A stretch of 64,000 bases of DNA from Aquanectria penicillioides (GCA_003415625.1 PYIU01000006.1:3844001-3908000), one strand, 5' to 3'; counted from the stretch's first letter, positions 33,301 to 45,882 are shown. Translations and numbers: made by a program. Notes: a model not told the origin generated them from the letters alone.

Positions 33301-35514
33301 CTAGCTATATCTATTCCCAACCTTCACGCGTCGCATCAATTGGTTTTCATCGTCGTCACCACTCACACTTGCTTTATGCTCGTCCTCTGGTGCGTTCAAC
33401 ACAATCTCCAGCTGCTCTTTATCCTTGACCTCTCTTATCATTGCCGTCCGTCGCCACACCTCAGAGGTACTGACTCCTCCACCAATGTTCTGTAAACCAT
33501 TCGGAGGCCTCGAGCGCAAAGCAAGAGTGAGCAATTGCCCAAAACTTGCCCATCCGGAACTATACCACGACTCTTTTGACAATGAAATGAGAGCCATGTG
33601 TAGCATAACAAGGCAAACATGGAGCAGTAGCACGGTAAAGGCGACCGGTATACTAGCGCTGCCTTGGAAGCTGTATGCGTACCGATTGCGATAGAACGTC
33701 TGCTTCATGACTACATCATCGGGCCCGGGAGCAACTTTACTAGAATATCTTAGATTTACCGAATGTGTGAGAAGGTCTGTGATGTACGCGGATAAGAAGG
33801 CTCGGAAACAGCCCAAGAATTTAGTTGTGTCTGGATCACATTCCTTCCATGCGGCGCCGAATACATTGCTCAATCGCGATGGGTTGCCGCCAGTGTCTGG
33901 ATAGCCCATTTCTTGCAGTCCGTTGTTGCTAAACTTGATGATATTTTCGGCGCTCGAACCCTTGTGTGCGTAGTCCAATAAACCCGACATTGGTACTTCA
34001 AATTGAACGCGAGTTTCGGGCGATTCGCTTATCATCATCCAGTTGTCGGCATCTAACCACCGGGCTTGAATGAGGCAAAGATTCATTTTGAAAGGATAAT
34101 CGGTGTCCATGGCGGTTCCTCTGAACAGCATAGCAGCACTGATTGGTACTGGAACCCTGTTTTGTATGTCGAGAAAGACTATTTCAGGCATATCTGAAAC
34201 GTTTGTCTTCGGCTTTAGAGTCTCCAATTCCCGACTACCGTCCAAGATGACGTCGAAATTGCCAAATGGAGATTCTCGAAATCTGAAATTCAGAACATCT
34301 AGATCATGAACACTTTCAACATAATGAATATCACAATTCATCGTTACCATTGGTTGTCGCTACTTCCCCAGTGGTAACTTGCTGGATGATACGACTGGTT
34401 CGGACTTGATGAGTATGTTGTTTTCTTCGTCTGCTGACTGAAACCAAGAAATGGACATGCCATTCAGTGTGTCGCTGACGAAGCTCATAGGAGCTGTTGA
34501 AATAGTAGTGTCCCGCCACCTGGCAAATGGCGATGATAGTATTGAAAGTGAAATAGGGCGAGATCTGTCAAGAGAACGGCTTCCGGTCCTAGTTATATTC
34601 GCGATTCGAGGCATATAGGGTGGGTTCCTGCTACTATAGTAGAGTTCTTCAACCAACACCTTCGGATTTGGCTCGCCACATAGCTCTGAGCGGGACAGAT
34701 CTCGGGAGGAGCAGATGCGCATATTCAAGTCAAGACTATCTGATGTCTCGAAGCTCATGTTGTACGAAGATTTTAGGTTGATGTAGCGCCTGTCTGCCTC
34801 GGGTAGGCTATCGCCTGTCAGGCTGTTGGATATTTCCCACCACGCTGCTCGGGGTATCATTGCGATTGCGGAAAACGGACTGGCTCCAATTCCAATTATG
34901 GTAAGAAGCCCGAATAGACCGCCCGTGAGTAGATAAGAAGCGCGGCTTGTTGCTGATGGATTGGAAAATGTGCCCCAAAATTCCCAGCTAATAAGATACT
35001 GGAACGGAGATGTGATGTAGAACGCCGATGTGAGAAACCCAAGCGGGACGCCATCGCCTTCAAGGAGATGATAGCGGACCCTATACAACAAAATCTCGGA
35101 CAGGGACATCATAATAAATGTCTCGTGGGCCTTGGCTGCGAATTGGAGCGCACTAAGCTCTTCGGGGGTGGGATGGAACTGTCTCCATTGAACCTGCTTC
35201 ATGTATAGCCCGAGCAGTACCATGGTAATCGCTACGGCAGGCAAGTGGAAAAGAATGAAACTTTGCAGGATCAGCGATTTGCTATTGCTGCAGACTTCTC
35301 TTGGAGACTCTTGTTGAGAACTCCAGCGCAACGCTATTCGCAAAAAGCGAGATAACGGTTTCGGACCATCTACATCGCGAACTTGTCCATTGTCACCATC
35401 AAGGTAGTTCCTCGCTCCTTGCGCAGCTGATTCGTAGAGTAAGCGCTCCGGCATTGCGACTTGGTTTTTGATCACATCACTCAGTGGAATACGCGAGCAA
35501 CACAGTTCGGTCAT
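33301..35514 (-). CDS. Fungal multi-pass membrane protein, interrupted by in-frame TAG (or spliced)
   Basis: Two open frames in the same phase, 34360-35514 and 33301-34350, are separated only by TAG 34360-34362. Together they match a family of large uncharacterised membrane proteins of filamentous fungi. Visible are a helix around SFILFHLPAVAITMVLLGLYM and the family-typical segment ELSALQFAAKAHETFIMMSLSEILLYRVRYHLL. Then come GVPLGFLTSAFYITSPFQYL and two Gly/Ile-rich helices, a long extracellular-type region, and a last helix (PVAFTVLLLHVCLVMLHMAL). A 66-nt in-frame intron 34313-34378 would remove the stop, but its donor (GTTACC) is poor. Otherwise this is a nonsense mutation. The N-terminal exon of the family may also be missing: the ATG at 35514 begins close to the middle of the expected ectodomain. 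Function unknown. Confidence 0.6.
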
Positions 35515-36212
35515 GTATACAGAGCAGTTTCCCTTGATCCAAGAAAAATAATTAGATAACCCATCATCATAGGGTGGTATATCAACCTACCACTTGTAGT
35601 TCGTGTCGTCCACAAGGGCTCTGAAATGACAATTTGCGCTCGTCGTCAAGCCTACCCAGTGAGTTTGTGGAGTAAAGTAGGAGAAAGATAAGTTCATGAA
35701 GGTAGGTTTGCAAAGCAGTATAGGCAAAAGAACACATTGCTCTGGGAAACTGGCCTTGAATCAATTACATCAAGAGGTGAATCAGAGTGAGGGCAGGTCC
35801 TTGCATGGGCTAACGTGCCACAACTTTCAGCTCCGAGTAGATGGCGATTCCGATTGGCGACCGGCAGCATGCACCGCAAACCCCAAGATTCAGAATGTCT
35901 AGTAAATAAGCACAATTTATTCTGGTATATTGATAACGATTGGATGACCACCTCTACACGTAGGACGTATTTCACGCCACCGGACTTTTGTAACTGGAGG
36001 CTTGCCAAGCTAAGGCGGATAGGCCACGTCGTCACGGCCTGACGTATGCGGGTTAACTGGCTTATTTTTCTTCCCAATCGCCTCAATGGTTCACATTCTC
36101 CGTCTTGTGCTATATTTAGCAAGAAAATTTCATAATAGACGCGGTAAAGAACCCATCAATCGCGATTTTCATTATGATAATGCTTTTCTTACATCTGATT
36201 CCGACTGCGCGT
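35515..36212. other. Intergenic region
   Basis: Could hold an unrecognised 5' exon of the membrane protein gene. The minus-strand frames 35582-35764 and 35694-36122 have no clear homology. Confidence 0.4.
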
Positions 36213-37196
36213 CTATATCTCACCTCCGTCCACCCACACGACGATATTCTCTGGCAGGTCCACCATGTCCTTGAAAAACATCTTTATGGCTTCATCATTA
36301 TATCGCAGGCTAAAGTGCGTTATCACAAACGTCGTCTTGGGCCACCTACGAATGACCTTTTCCAAATCACCCCATATCGTGTGTTTCGTCTTCTCCGCCT
36401 GTGCCCGGTGCTCCTCGTAAAGAAAACTGCATTCCGTGATGACCACGGGAATGCCGTTTTGTAACCAATCTGGCGCTGAAGCTAACGTAGCGGCTGTGGT
36501 ATCTCCTAAAAATGCAAATATGGGTGTGCGATGCTCATCCGTCATCGCGGCGCCGGACTGGCGCAATGCTTTTATTTCGGGTCCCGTGAGAGATCTGTGT
36601 TCGGGTTTCAAGCGATGAGATACGATGCCAAAGACGTAGCCCACGCATGGGACTGTATGATCGCAGTCGAAGACCGTGGCAATCATGTTCTTCATTCTTC
36701 TCAGAGGAACGACATCACCGTGACGAACCCCATGGGTTATATGTGTGTGGCGTAGTCCATTTTGTTGGTTTTGGTCCTTATTCTTCAAGTTAAAATCTTC
36801 AGCTTCGAAATCTAGCTCATCCTCTTCGTCATTGTCGAGATGTATTAGTCCACCGAGGTTCAACAAGGTGTTGGCGTGGATGAAGTCATTGAACACCTTC
36901 TTCATCTCGATTGGGCAAAATATGTCAGGCGGGTCCTCGCGTTTAACAAACGCAGGGGACAAGAGGGTGTGATCGCTATGTCCATGGGTAAGAAAGACAT
37001 GTTTGGGCCGCAATTTGTTGACGCAGAGCCCGGCATCGAGAAGAAGATTGAGTTGGGGGATAACGAAGGATGTGTGCCAAGCGGCTCGAGATTTCCCTGT
37101 TAATACGAGGTGGTTGTGAGGTTTGGGGAAACGCCACTCTAAGGTCTCTGATCTTGTAGACTGAGGAAGCGGTATTGCGAAAGCTGGCTTTGCCAT
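36213..37196 (-). CDS. Metallo-beta-lactamase-fold hydrolase, RNase Z-like
   Basis: A single-exon protein of 327 residues. The metal motif HGHSDH is at 71-76 (H71, H73, D75, H76), preceded by NLLLDAGLCVNKLRPKHVFLT, which supplies the usual strand. Further ligands are likely in VFDCDHTVPCVGYVFG and FLGDTT, and in THFSLRY near the end, the order seen in short-form tRNase Z proteins. The exosite arm of true tRNase Z is not obvious, so activity on tRNA 3' ends is probable rather than certain. The ATG at 37196 (MAKPAFAIPLP) is chosen; an upstream frame extension lacks an ATG. A TATA-like box lies about 140 bp upstream. Confidence 0.88.
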   Translation of the reverse strand: MAKPAFAIPLPQSTRSETLEWRFPKPHNHLVLTGKSRAAWHTSFVIPQLNLLLDAGLCVNKLRPKHVFLTHGHSDHTLLSPAFVKREDPPDIFCPIEMKKVFNDFIHANTLLNLGGLIHLDNDEEDELDFEAEDFNLKNKDQNQQNGLRHTHITHGVRHGDVVPLRRMKNMIATVFDCDHTVPCVGYVFGIVSHRLKPEHRSLTGPEIKALRQSGAAMTDEHRTPIFAFLGDTTAATLASAPDWLQNGIPVVITECSFLYEEHRAQAEKTKHTIWGDLEKVIRRWPKTTFVITHFSLRYNDEAIKMFFKDMVDLPENIVVWVDGGEI

Positions 37197-37334
37197 TGTG
37201 AAAGAGGGTAAGGAGATTGAGGATTGATAATGTTGGTATCTCGTTTCTCGATTTGCATTCTTGTCCGCCAAGTCACGTGCTTTGCTTGAAGGTTATGTCT
37301 TCAAAGGGTTCAAAATGAGGTATAATTGACCGAG

Positions 37335-37342
37335 TATATATA
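37335..37342 (-). promoter_or_regulatory. TATA-like box of the MBL-fold gene
   Basis: The motif tatatata lies about 140 bp upstream of the ATG at 37196, in a region otherwise of mixed composition. Confidence 0.45.
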
Positions 37343-39012
37343 ACGCCAAGCACAAAACTCATCTACCGTGTGCAAACCATCCATATCAAACTAGAAGTCC
37401 AAGCACCCGCCATGTGATGGCTTTGAGTAGAGTCGGCGTACTGACCACCAAAGTGTGACTCATTCGGGTGCAAATACGCCTATAGCTTACAGCTACTGCA
37501 GTGGCGCAGCGTATAAAGTGGCGTAGATATCAAATCTTGCTCCACTCTAAGCATTTTCTGACTCGAACCGGCCAATCTACCTCTCATTGAAGTTTGAATG
37601 TCTGATTATCCTTATTTCTCCCGAATTTCCCTCAGAGGCCCTGCATAGATAATGCCCTATGCCTGCGAGAATCCTGGTGTTCATGATTTGCGGTTCCCAA
37701 GCACGCTATTTTAAGTCTGTGCTGAGACGACAAGGCGGAACTCAAATGAGGAAATAACAAATGCCAAACACAGAAGCGCGTTGATTTAGAGGAACTGAAA
37801 TAGAACTAGATCGACGTCGCGACCTCAGCCTAGGAATTTGCATAGTCACTCTCGCATGGTATTGGTGAGTGGATAAAGAATTTGGCAAATACGTGTCACA
37901 CGAAGACTGCCGCTGCTGAATCTCATTCACAGTTGGTCTGCAACAAGACGACATGTTTCTCACTTGTCTTGGAAGTATTCTAAAAAACCTTCTTCACCGA
38001 GAGAGCACAGAGAGCTCCGGGCCGACGTCTCACATGCAAAGCTTTGTTCATCCATTGGTGGGCCAGCACGGTCTGATCGTGTTTGGGTGTTACCCTATAC
38101 CGTCTGCCAATTGCGTAAAAGCCAGTTGGCGGTACTCCTATTGGCACGTGGGTCAATTTAAACTGTTAGAAGGTTACAGATATTTAATTATGGTAAGGAA
38201 AATCTTAGCATTTAGGTTTCATACAAGTTCACACCAATTTACTCGGTACCAGTGTATACTTACGAGAACGAATTGTTCATCGAAGACAAAGATTACTGAT
38301 TTGTTCCCAGCACGTCGGATGAGAATAAAACAATAGGTTTGACAACTTCCCATGTCTTAATAATTGTTATTAGATACGATACGGAAAGGAATTTTCTTTC
38401 ATGGAGATTCATCTTGGCGACTCCACTGATCGAGCAGTAGCTCGTGCTTAGATTTTCTTAGACAATCAAGCACAGCCACCTCCTTCTTAGTACCGTTTCG
38501 TGAGATAATGACCAAAGAAAAACAAAAACGAAGCACCAGAGAACACCCTGTTGGAAATTCGTTACGTATTACGTATTACATAACCCTCTTTCTCATGGTT
38601 GAAGCCCTTGGCCTGGGATTTTTTCTTACTTGACATGTCGCAACCAACCGGCCGAAAACCGGCACGGGAACGGATCCCGGTGCTAGCCGAAGCAACTTGA
38701 ACGGCCTAAAACCATCACGTTTCCATCGAAGTTTAACAAGATCCACTCGTTGACTCGCACCCCGTGGCCTAATTGTGGCTAAGCTCTCATATTAGCTTCC
38801 GCAAGTAGCAATGACGAATTGTGGACCGCGACACTTGACATGAGATGGGCGTAGACTAATGGCAAAAGATCTTGACGGGTCATGGGCGTGCCATGACAAG
38901 ACCTGGGCATGCCACAAACGTAGAATGAATAGAAAATGGATGAGAAACCTATCTTTTTCGACGTGCTCTGCAGAAGCAAAAACACTCCTAGACTCTTTCA
39001 AAATTCGTTGTT
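37343..39012. other. 1.7-kb intergenic region between divergent genes
   Basis: It separates the MBL-fold gene (minus) from the MFS gene (plus). A 127-codon frame at 37953-38336 has no domain or codon support. A short direct repeat (attacgt twice) lies near 38567-38580, and a GC-rich imperfect palindrome (ccggcacgggaacggatcccggtg) near 38659-38682. Confidence 0.5.
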
Positions 39013-40539
39013 ATGGAAAAGCAGACGTCAACTGTCCCGCAGGCTTCTGGGGAAACTACAGCAAGCTCCAAGGAAGCAGTTCACACCACCGTGTATCCTG
39101 ATTCATCCTCCGACTCGGATACTGCTCAAGATGTCGAATCGGTGACTTCCTCAGGGGAGGTTGATATTGAATCTGATCGAGGAGCATGGCTTTGTGTTTT
39201 GGGATCTCTACTGTTTCTCATCCCATCGTTTGGTAAGTACATCTTCCTTTCACACTTAGATATTAGTCACTTACGACTATAGGCTTCATGGCATCCCTGG
39301 GAACTATCCAATCCTACCTCAGTTTGAACCAACTACGAGAATACTCAGTCGGAGATGTCGGGTGGATTAGCGGACTCTACCTATTCCTCTCGCTCATCTT
39401 GAACTTCAAAATCGGCACGTTTTTGGACCGCTATGGCCCTCGAGTTTTGGCTGCCATTGGTGCTGTCACAACCACCACCATGTTTGTGCTCCTCGCCCAA
39501 TGCAAGGCATACTGGCAATTCATGCTTTGCTTTGGTGTCTACGGCAGTGTTGGCACCGGCATCAACGCTGTTACTGCTATTGGAGTTGTTGGAAAACTTT
39601 TCCTTCGTCGCCGCGGTCTTGCAGTTGGCATTGCCGTAATGGGAACGTCGCTCGGTTCCATCATCTTTCCGATAATGCTTCGTTCTACTCTTCCTATGCT
39701 TGGCTGGGCCTGGTCTTTGAGGATCGTGGCGCTATTGGTGGCTACTGTCACAGCTATCGGGTTCCTGTGCTACCTCCCCTTTCCACAACTTGCAAGCCAT
39801 TTCCCACCTCAAAAGCCAAGAAAAGCTGCTGGTTTGGATCTTTCTGCATTCAGGTCGGCTGCATTTTGCTTTATCACCGTTGGCGTTGCCATGGTTGAAT
39901 TTGTCGTTTTTGGAATTGGTGGTCTCCTACCAACCATCGCCACAGGAGCCGGTTTCTCCGCTGAAGATGGCTACACTTTGCTCTCTATCCTTGGAGCAGG
40001 CTCATGCATCGGTCGCTTCTTGATTGGATTTGTGAGCGATAAATTCGGGGCGTTACGAACGATGATCTTAGTACTTCTTGTGACGATCATGTTCATGGCA
40101 ACAATCCTCATCCCCTTTGCCACGACCTCAACGCCTCTTCTGTACACGTATTCTGCCCTGTGGGGATTGTGCTCCGGGTCATTTTACGCCCTGTCGCCAG
40201 GTATACACTGAAGTATTCAAGTCAAGATTGGAATGGGAACTAATTGAGTCTAGTGTGTACTGGAAAGACATGTGACCCCAATGATTATGCGAGATACTAT
40301 GGTATGTTGAGTGGAGCAATGAAATACGGTAACTCTAACCTGCTATAGGTTCCACCAACTTTGCAGTTGGAATTTCCCTGTTGCTGTCTATTCCCCTAAG
40401 TGGCATTATGCTCGAGAATCTGGGTGCCCAAGCACTGGCGGCGTTATTCCTCGCCACCATCTTCCTATCATGCCTCTGCTTCTTCGCTGGCAGAGCACTA
40501 CTCGTCGGAAAATTCAGCGACTTCAAGACGAAGATGTGA
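39013..40539 (+). CDS. MFS transporter, monocarboxylate-carrier-like
   Basis: Exons 39013-39232, 39283-40200, 40254-40301 and 40349-40539 give 458 residues. The N-terminal about 55 residues are hydrophilic and Ser/Thr/Asp-rich. Helix 1 (GAWLCVLGSLLFLIPSFGFMASLGTIQSYL) and the following SVGDVGWISGLYLFLSLI and DRYGPRVLAAIG have the pattern of fungal MCT-type (SLC16-like) carriers. These have 12 helices and the conserved loop RRRGLAVGIAVMGTSLGSIIFP. The second half starts with AAFCFITVGVAMVEF and has GRFLIGFVSDKFG in the motif-A position. It could move a carboxylate, a polyol or a metabolite; the substrate is not readable. Its 3' end overlaps the convergent Zn2Cys6 gene by 42 bp, which makes shared regulation or antisense overlap possible. 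Confidence 0.93.
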
Positions 40540-41862
40540 TCTACAGTCTACCGGAGACGATATGAATTTACCCACTGAACCCATGCTCACCGGCTTCCCG
40601 ACCTCCGCATCACAAGAAGTGCTTACGTGGTGGCTCATATAAGGTATGTCGGGAAGTCGTGGTGGTCCCTCATCCATGGAATTCACAAACTCCATGGGCC
40701 AAACTATGTACCTTTTGTGATCGGCCGTCAGCCGCTCTTCAAGACGCATTACCCAAGAGGTGAGTATTCTGGTCTTGAACTGCATTGCCTTCATGATGGG
40801 GGCGAGGACCTCGAGGCCGATTCCATACTCAATAATGAAAAAGTGAGTCATTAGAAGCTGAGCAGTATGATTTTCACTGTCCATGAAGGCGTTGAAATCG
40901 GATTGGGGCGTTAGGCCAAAAATGTTATAGGATGCCGATATGGCCAATAAACCTTGGGAGAGAATTAGAAAATCAATGGAATAGACGAGGGAAAATAGAC
41001 GAGCTTACAGTCCATATAAGAAACCTTAGCCATTGCTACAATGTTGTCTAAAATGCCGAGATATCGTAGCTCAAGCGCAGCATGGCACAATGGCCGTAGT
41101 TCAGTAAGGGATCTCGAGGCAGATTCAAAGAATTCACAATTGGGCTCTTCTTGAGTGAAATCAGGATTGATATAATCGAGGGCCTTCTCATAGCTCGTTT
41201 GTGAGAATTTTCGGAAGAGGGACATTGCGAATCGCGGCAATGTCGAGACGGTAATAACCATGCACCCGCGTAGCATGGGAAATACTTCTAGCATGCCGTC
41301 GGGCATATAAGATGCCTGGAAGGCGAGAATCATGAACGTTGCGAAAATGGCGTCCCCTTCCACGTTTGAGGAGCAATGTCTGCTCAAGACGGTGTTTAGA
41401 GTCTTGATCGCAGCGATGCGGTGCGTCAATGCCTGCGTATTATAGTTCCCACCGTTGATCATCGAGAGATGCGTCGCGGCTAGCCCGAGCATTGCATGGG
41501 TCAAAAAGTCAAACTTGATGTCGCATTAGTATGTGGTAAATCGTATGGTCTGGCAGGATAACTAACATGATGGGAGACCGCAGCAACGTCTTGCCAAACT
41601 GCTCTGCTTTGGAGTGGCAACGGTGGATATGCATGTACGACGAAATGGTGAAAGAATTTGAAGTCTTGCATTGTGAATTGACTTCCTGTTGACTGAAGCG
41701 GGCTGGAGGGGGCCAATACATGTCCCTTGTTGCCTGGATATTCGCATATCAGGCCGAGCCGATAGCACCTATTGCACTCGGGGACCTGCTCTGGGCACTT
41801 GACCTTTCTTCTTTTGCAATTGAAGCATCCCCCCTGGACTTTTTGTGCCCTCTACGTGGCAT
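40498..41862 (-). CDS. Zn(II)2Cys6 transcription factor with a homopolymer frameshift
   Basis: From ATG 41862 the frame reads MPRRGHKKSRG and then loses phase. One added base in the run of six C at 41829-41834 (G on the coding strand) restores GCFNCKRRKVKC...CNRCYRLGLIC, a perfect C-x2-C-x6-C-x6-C-x2-C-x6-C cluster. Exons are 41567-41862 (with the one-base correction), 41009-41513 and 40498-40952, for about 418 residues. The middle region (THAMLGLAATHLSMI, AFQASYMPDGMLEVF) matches the fungal-specific regulators related to sterol-uptake control proteins. The lesion could be a sequencing error in a homopolymer or a real knock-out. Without it, an upstream exon with an acceptor at 41858 would be needed. 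The gene ends inside the 3' end of the neighbouring MFS gene and is a candidate regulator for it. Confidence 0.8.
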
Positions 41863-42395
41863 TGGTTGGCGACAGTCGTAGTGACGGACTGCAGATTGAG
41901 ACTTGGCGCCATGCCCTGACGAGCATGTGCTAGTAAACGCTGCATCCGAGACTCTGCTCTGTGGAAGAAGTTTACGTCCACTAGGAACCAGGGCCGTGGC
42001 TTCCATGGCAGAACTATCAATGATTGATCCTTGACTCGGTTGAGAGAATGGTGCCATGACGTGTTTGTGGCTGATTGTGTCTCGCCAAGGCAGCGGTTGA
42101 TGAGGAGTAAGACCGGACCAATAATCCGCCGTCCCACCCTCGCTTATACAAAGACGATTGGAGATTTAGTGAAGTTTTCTGATGCTGGTAAATTGCGGGA
42201 ACTGCATATATCTGGGAGGAACGGATGAAGCCTTCGGCGAAAGATTTCACTCATGATTCCAGACTAACGCAATCTATCCATCACCATACTGATGCTTTAG
42301 AATCTGTCATCTAGCTACATGCATCTTGGCAATGAGACTGGAGGATAACGCAAAGGATAATATTACGGTCAAAGTGTTCTCTATGCTAAGCCAAT
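41863..42395. other. Intergenic region
   Basis: Promoter side of the Zn2Cys6 gene and 3' flank of the M16 protease. Minus-strand frames running through the zinc-cluster exon (41749-42057, 41769-42137) are off-frame shadows or the remains of an alternative 5' exon. Confidence 0.45.
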
Positions 42396-45300
42396 CTAAA
42401 CACTGGTGTTCATAAATTTTGCCAAGTCCTCTACCGGCAGCGCTCCTTGACTTGCTACTAGGCCTGCCTTGAACTTGCGGATATCTGTAATTTCAACAGC
42501 GCTGTTGACTTCCGTTGCGTTGTTCGTCACTGGCTGGGAGCTAGGTGCCTTTTCTTGCGTCACAATTTTCTCCTCGCGGGCATGCAAGGCATTTCTGAGT
42601 TGCTCTTCGATGGATTGCACGTTTTCCCCGAGAGCTGGGGCGTGATATTTCGATCCCAACTCTTCCAGGAGCCGTGTGACCTTTTCAATATCCGCGTCCA
42701 ACTCTTGATTAAGAGAGTCCGCGGTACCAGTGCCTGTTTCCCCTTCTTCCTCTGCCAGCTTTGCAGCCTTTCGTTTGGCATCTTCTTGGCGTTCCTGGGA
42801 GTCCTCTGATGTTGCCTGAGCATGAAGACAGACACACAATCGGGATCGTTGCGTTGAAGACGGATGGAGGAACTTGTAAAAGAATTCCACAACCTCTTTC
42901 TTCGTGAGAGACTTGATGCGCGACACATCTCGTTTGGCTACTAGTAGTTAGTAACTTGCTCACGTATTTAGTCTTGATTGAATCTGCTATATACCATATT
43001 CAAAGTTGTAATACTCATTTCTAATCTGTTCGTAGTAGCTAGCAGATTGGTGCCCGAGGCTCCTTCGCTTCGCTAGGCGGCGAGTGGCTAAGCTGTGTTT
43101 GTGCCGCTCGAATTCCTCATCCGTCATCCTCAGCAAAGTGTTGTCATAGAATCTAGCAAGGAATGCCTCGATCCGCGAGCTAAGGTAATCCGGAGTAAAT
43201 CCGCTTTGAATAAGAAAGTAGATTCCGAAAATGGTAGCAAAAGTCCGTGCTTCGGCCCAGACAACGTAACCCAGTTGCTCTTTCGTCCTTAGTTGGTCAA
43301 ACGCAGGTGCTGAAAGCATTTGCCCGATTAGGAGTGTCTTTGCACGTACATCATCATCACCCCTGCTTCCAGTGTTCAATGATATCTCAATGCAGTGGTT
43401 AACATTGCTGGGGTCTTTGAGCGTTTTGTTGTAGACATAGTTCGAGCCCGGTGGCAAGACAAGTGACCGAATAATAGGCCATTGATCTCGAGGTAGAATT
43501 CGTGACTTGAAAGTGGATTGTATCATATCCGAAAGATGCAGGGCGTCTTTTTTCAACATGTTTCCGTATACAAAAACCTCAATGAATAGCTGGGATAGGA
43601 TCTGCTTGGAGAATTGCTGAACTGCATCGAGGGTGATGAGAGGTATTTCTGCAACGACTTCTTCCGCGACGTAGCGACCGCCCTCGGCAATCAACCACTC
43701 TGTATACTCATCAATCTGGTAATAAGGAAACTGGACCTGTGCATTGTTGTAATCTTGCATGATCTTTTCCTTGAACATCTGAAATCGCTCCTCCGTGATG
43801 TCAAGACTCTGCAGCTTGGAAAGGATTAACTTGAGAAGCAGCGGGAGCTTCTCATCATAGCCCGTCGCGTATAATAACAGGCCATCAGCCTCGTCCCTAA
43901 AGCGATACTTCAGCCCGGCCAACTCTGCAGCGTATGAATGTTCTTCAAGGGCACGACCAACTAGTTGCGTAAACAGGTGAGCCTTGACGCTATTCTCGGG
44001 TGAAGCATTGACGAGTGGCGTCTTGAGCTTAATATATATATTGGCGGAAGGTACTCGAAAGATTTCATCCTTCTTCCACCATACCCGAGTGCGATCATCA
44101 TCACGAATAATCTGCGGCGCATCCAATGTGGCTTTCTCGTCGCTGGACTTCAATTCAAGGTGTTCGGGAATAAAGTCGTTTGTGTGGTGAAGAAATAGGT
44201 CCGGGATGCGTTGAATGGATGTAGCTGAAGCAGCTTCCTCGAGCTCCGTCATTAAACTGCCAGGTATCGGCTCGCAGCGGTACTCTGTTCCATACCATTC
44301 CTCCTTCTGATCCCAATTTCCAGGGTAATCACGAGAGATGATTGTTATGGAGAAGTTGTTAGGACGGAGAGTGGCTAGAGCTTCTTCGATCCGACGAGGC
44401 TCGAATGATCGTAACCGATAAGAACCACTGACAAGCCACTCTCGTGGCATGGGGTCCATCATCAAAGAGCTGATTTCTTGTGTGAGATCGATTGGTGGTG
44501 TTTTCTGCATGTAGTTGAATCCTATTTCTGCCATTTTCTGCACCTCCTGAAAGATCCATTCTTTCGGAGGTTCTTCACGGAGGAGGCTTATATACTGAAA
44601 GATAACTTTGGCGATTTCGGGATAGTTCTTGAGACCCTAGTTTATGATTTAATACTCTGTCGCGTGGAAGAGACGAGCGGGATATCATTGTACTTACATT
44701 TTCTGTCAGCTTAACCTTGATCCGGAGGAAGCCTGGCGTTCCGGGACACACGCGTTCTGAATGACAACTCAGATCGTTGGCCCAGCCTTTTCCTTTGAGA
44801 TATGCTAGAATGCTGCCAGGACCCTCGTGGCCGATAAGATGACAAATGTACCGACTGGGTGGAGCTCCGACCATGAGTTGTTCGTCAAGAAATGGGAAAT
44901 AGAGCTTCATTTGCTTCAAATCCATCACCGATCTTGCAAAGCACACTTTGCCAAGCTCGCTCTCCCGAAATGGGGGATCGTTAGGGTATACGTTAGGCTT
45001 TAGGCGTTTGTTGACAACTGGTGAGAAGAGCTCGGTGATCCATTTCTGGAGCAGGTCCAATGGTTCTCTTCCAAGAACCACCAGTTTCATACGATTGGCA
45101 GAATAGTGCTGACGGTGAAAGTTGATGAATTCGTCTCGAACGTTGAGTCCACGGGCTTCGGGGAGGGTCTTCAGCAGTTTGTAGCTACCGATGTTAAAAT
45201 GATTGTAGGGATGGTTAGGATTTGAGAGAGACTTGGCGAGTTGTGCAAGTCTCCACGTGTCATCCTGCAGATTCTTCCTATACTCGGAGTCAACAGCTTC

Positions 45301-45882
45301 GAGCTCTCTGTCTACGGTATCCGCACGAAAAAGAGGATCAATGAAGAATTGGGCAAACCGGTCAAGAGCTCCCCAAAACGGCGATGGATTTTCCTCAGTT
45401 GGCTCTTCGTCGTTGGCGGGTTTTGCAGCAATGTCGAAGTAAAAGTTGGTGTAGGTGTGAGCCGTGTACGCGCTGTAAGTTCCCGAATGCGTGGAAATGA
45501 ATTCTCTGTAATCGTTCTCACTTGGGAATTTCTTAGAACCCATGAAAACGAGCTACGGTTGATGAGGACGTCAACAGGCTGAAAAATGAGGCTCCGGTAA
45601 GCAATGAGAGAAACAGCGCAACCTTACATGTTCAATGGCATGAGCTAGGCCTGGCATTTCGGGTCCGTCATCCTGAGACCCAACGTTGACAGCAAGCGCT
45701 GCGCTGGCCTTGTCTGTGTCCGGATCGTGGATCAGAAGCGCCTCGAGTTCGTTGTCGAGCAAGACAACTCGATAATTGCGATCGTCAACCAAAGGCTTCT
45801 CCAACTGCTCAGTGACCAACGTCACAGGAAAGGCTGGTCGATCATCCCCGATGGGAGTTGCCTGTTGCTCAAAGACCGACAT
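42396..45882 (-). CDS. M16A insulysin-type metalloprotease (insulin-degrading-enzyme homologue)
   Basis: A large soluble zinc protease that degrades small peptides inside its closed chamber. Yeast relatives (Ste23/Axl1) also mature the a-factor pheromone. Exons are 45628-45882, 44698-45552, 42995-44636 and 42396-42937, a precise 1,098 codons (1,097 residues). The inverted zinc motif is HAIEH at about residues 81-85, in GLAHAIEH|LVFMGSKKFPSENDY across the first intron. The third zinc ligand is a Glu in DRELEAVDSEYRKN. The middle and C-terminal domains show KLKTPLVNASPENSVKAHLF and the family segment TKEQLGYVVWAEAR. The length slightly exceeds the usual 980-1,030 because of a charged, alanine-rich C-terminal extension with coiled-coil character (KRKAAKLAEEEGE). 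Housekeeping-type gene; the frame is intact. Confidence 0.96.

Noticed and set aside
38567..38690. Short repeats and GC palindrome considered as a mobile-element end
   Set aside because: No paired terminus or target duplication was found nearby.
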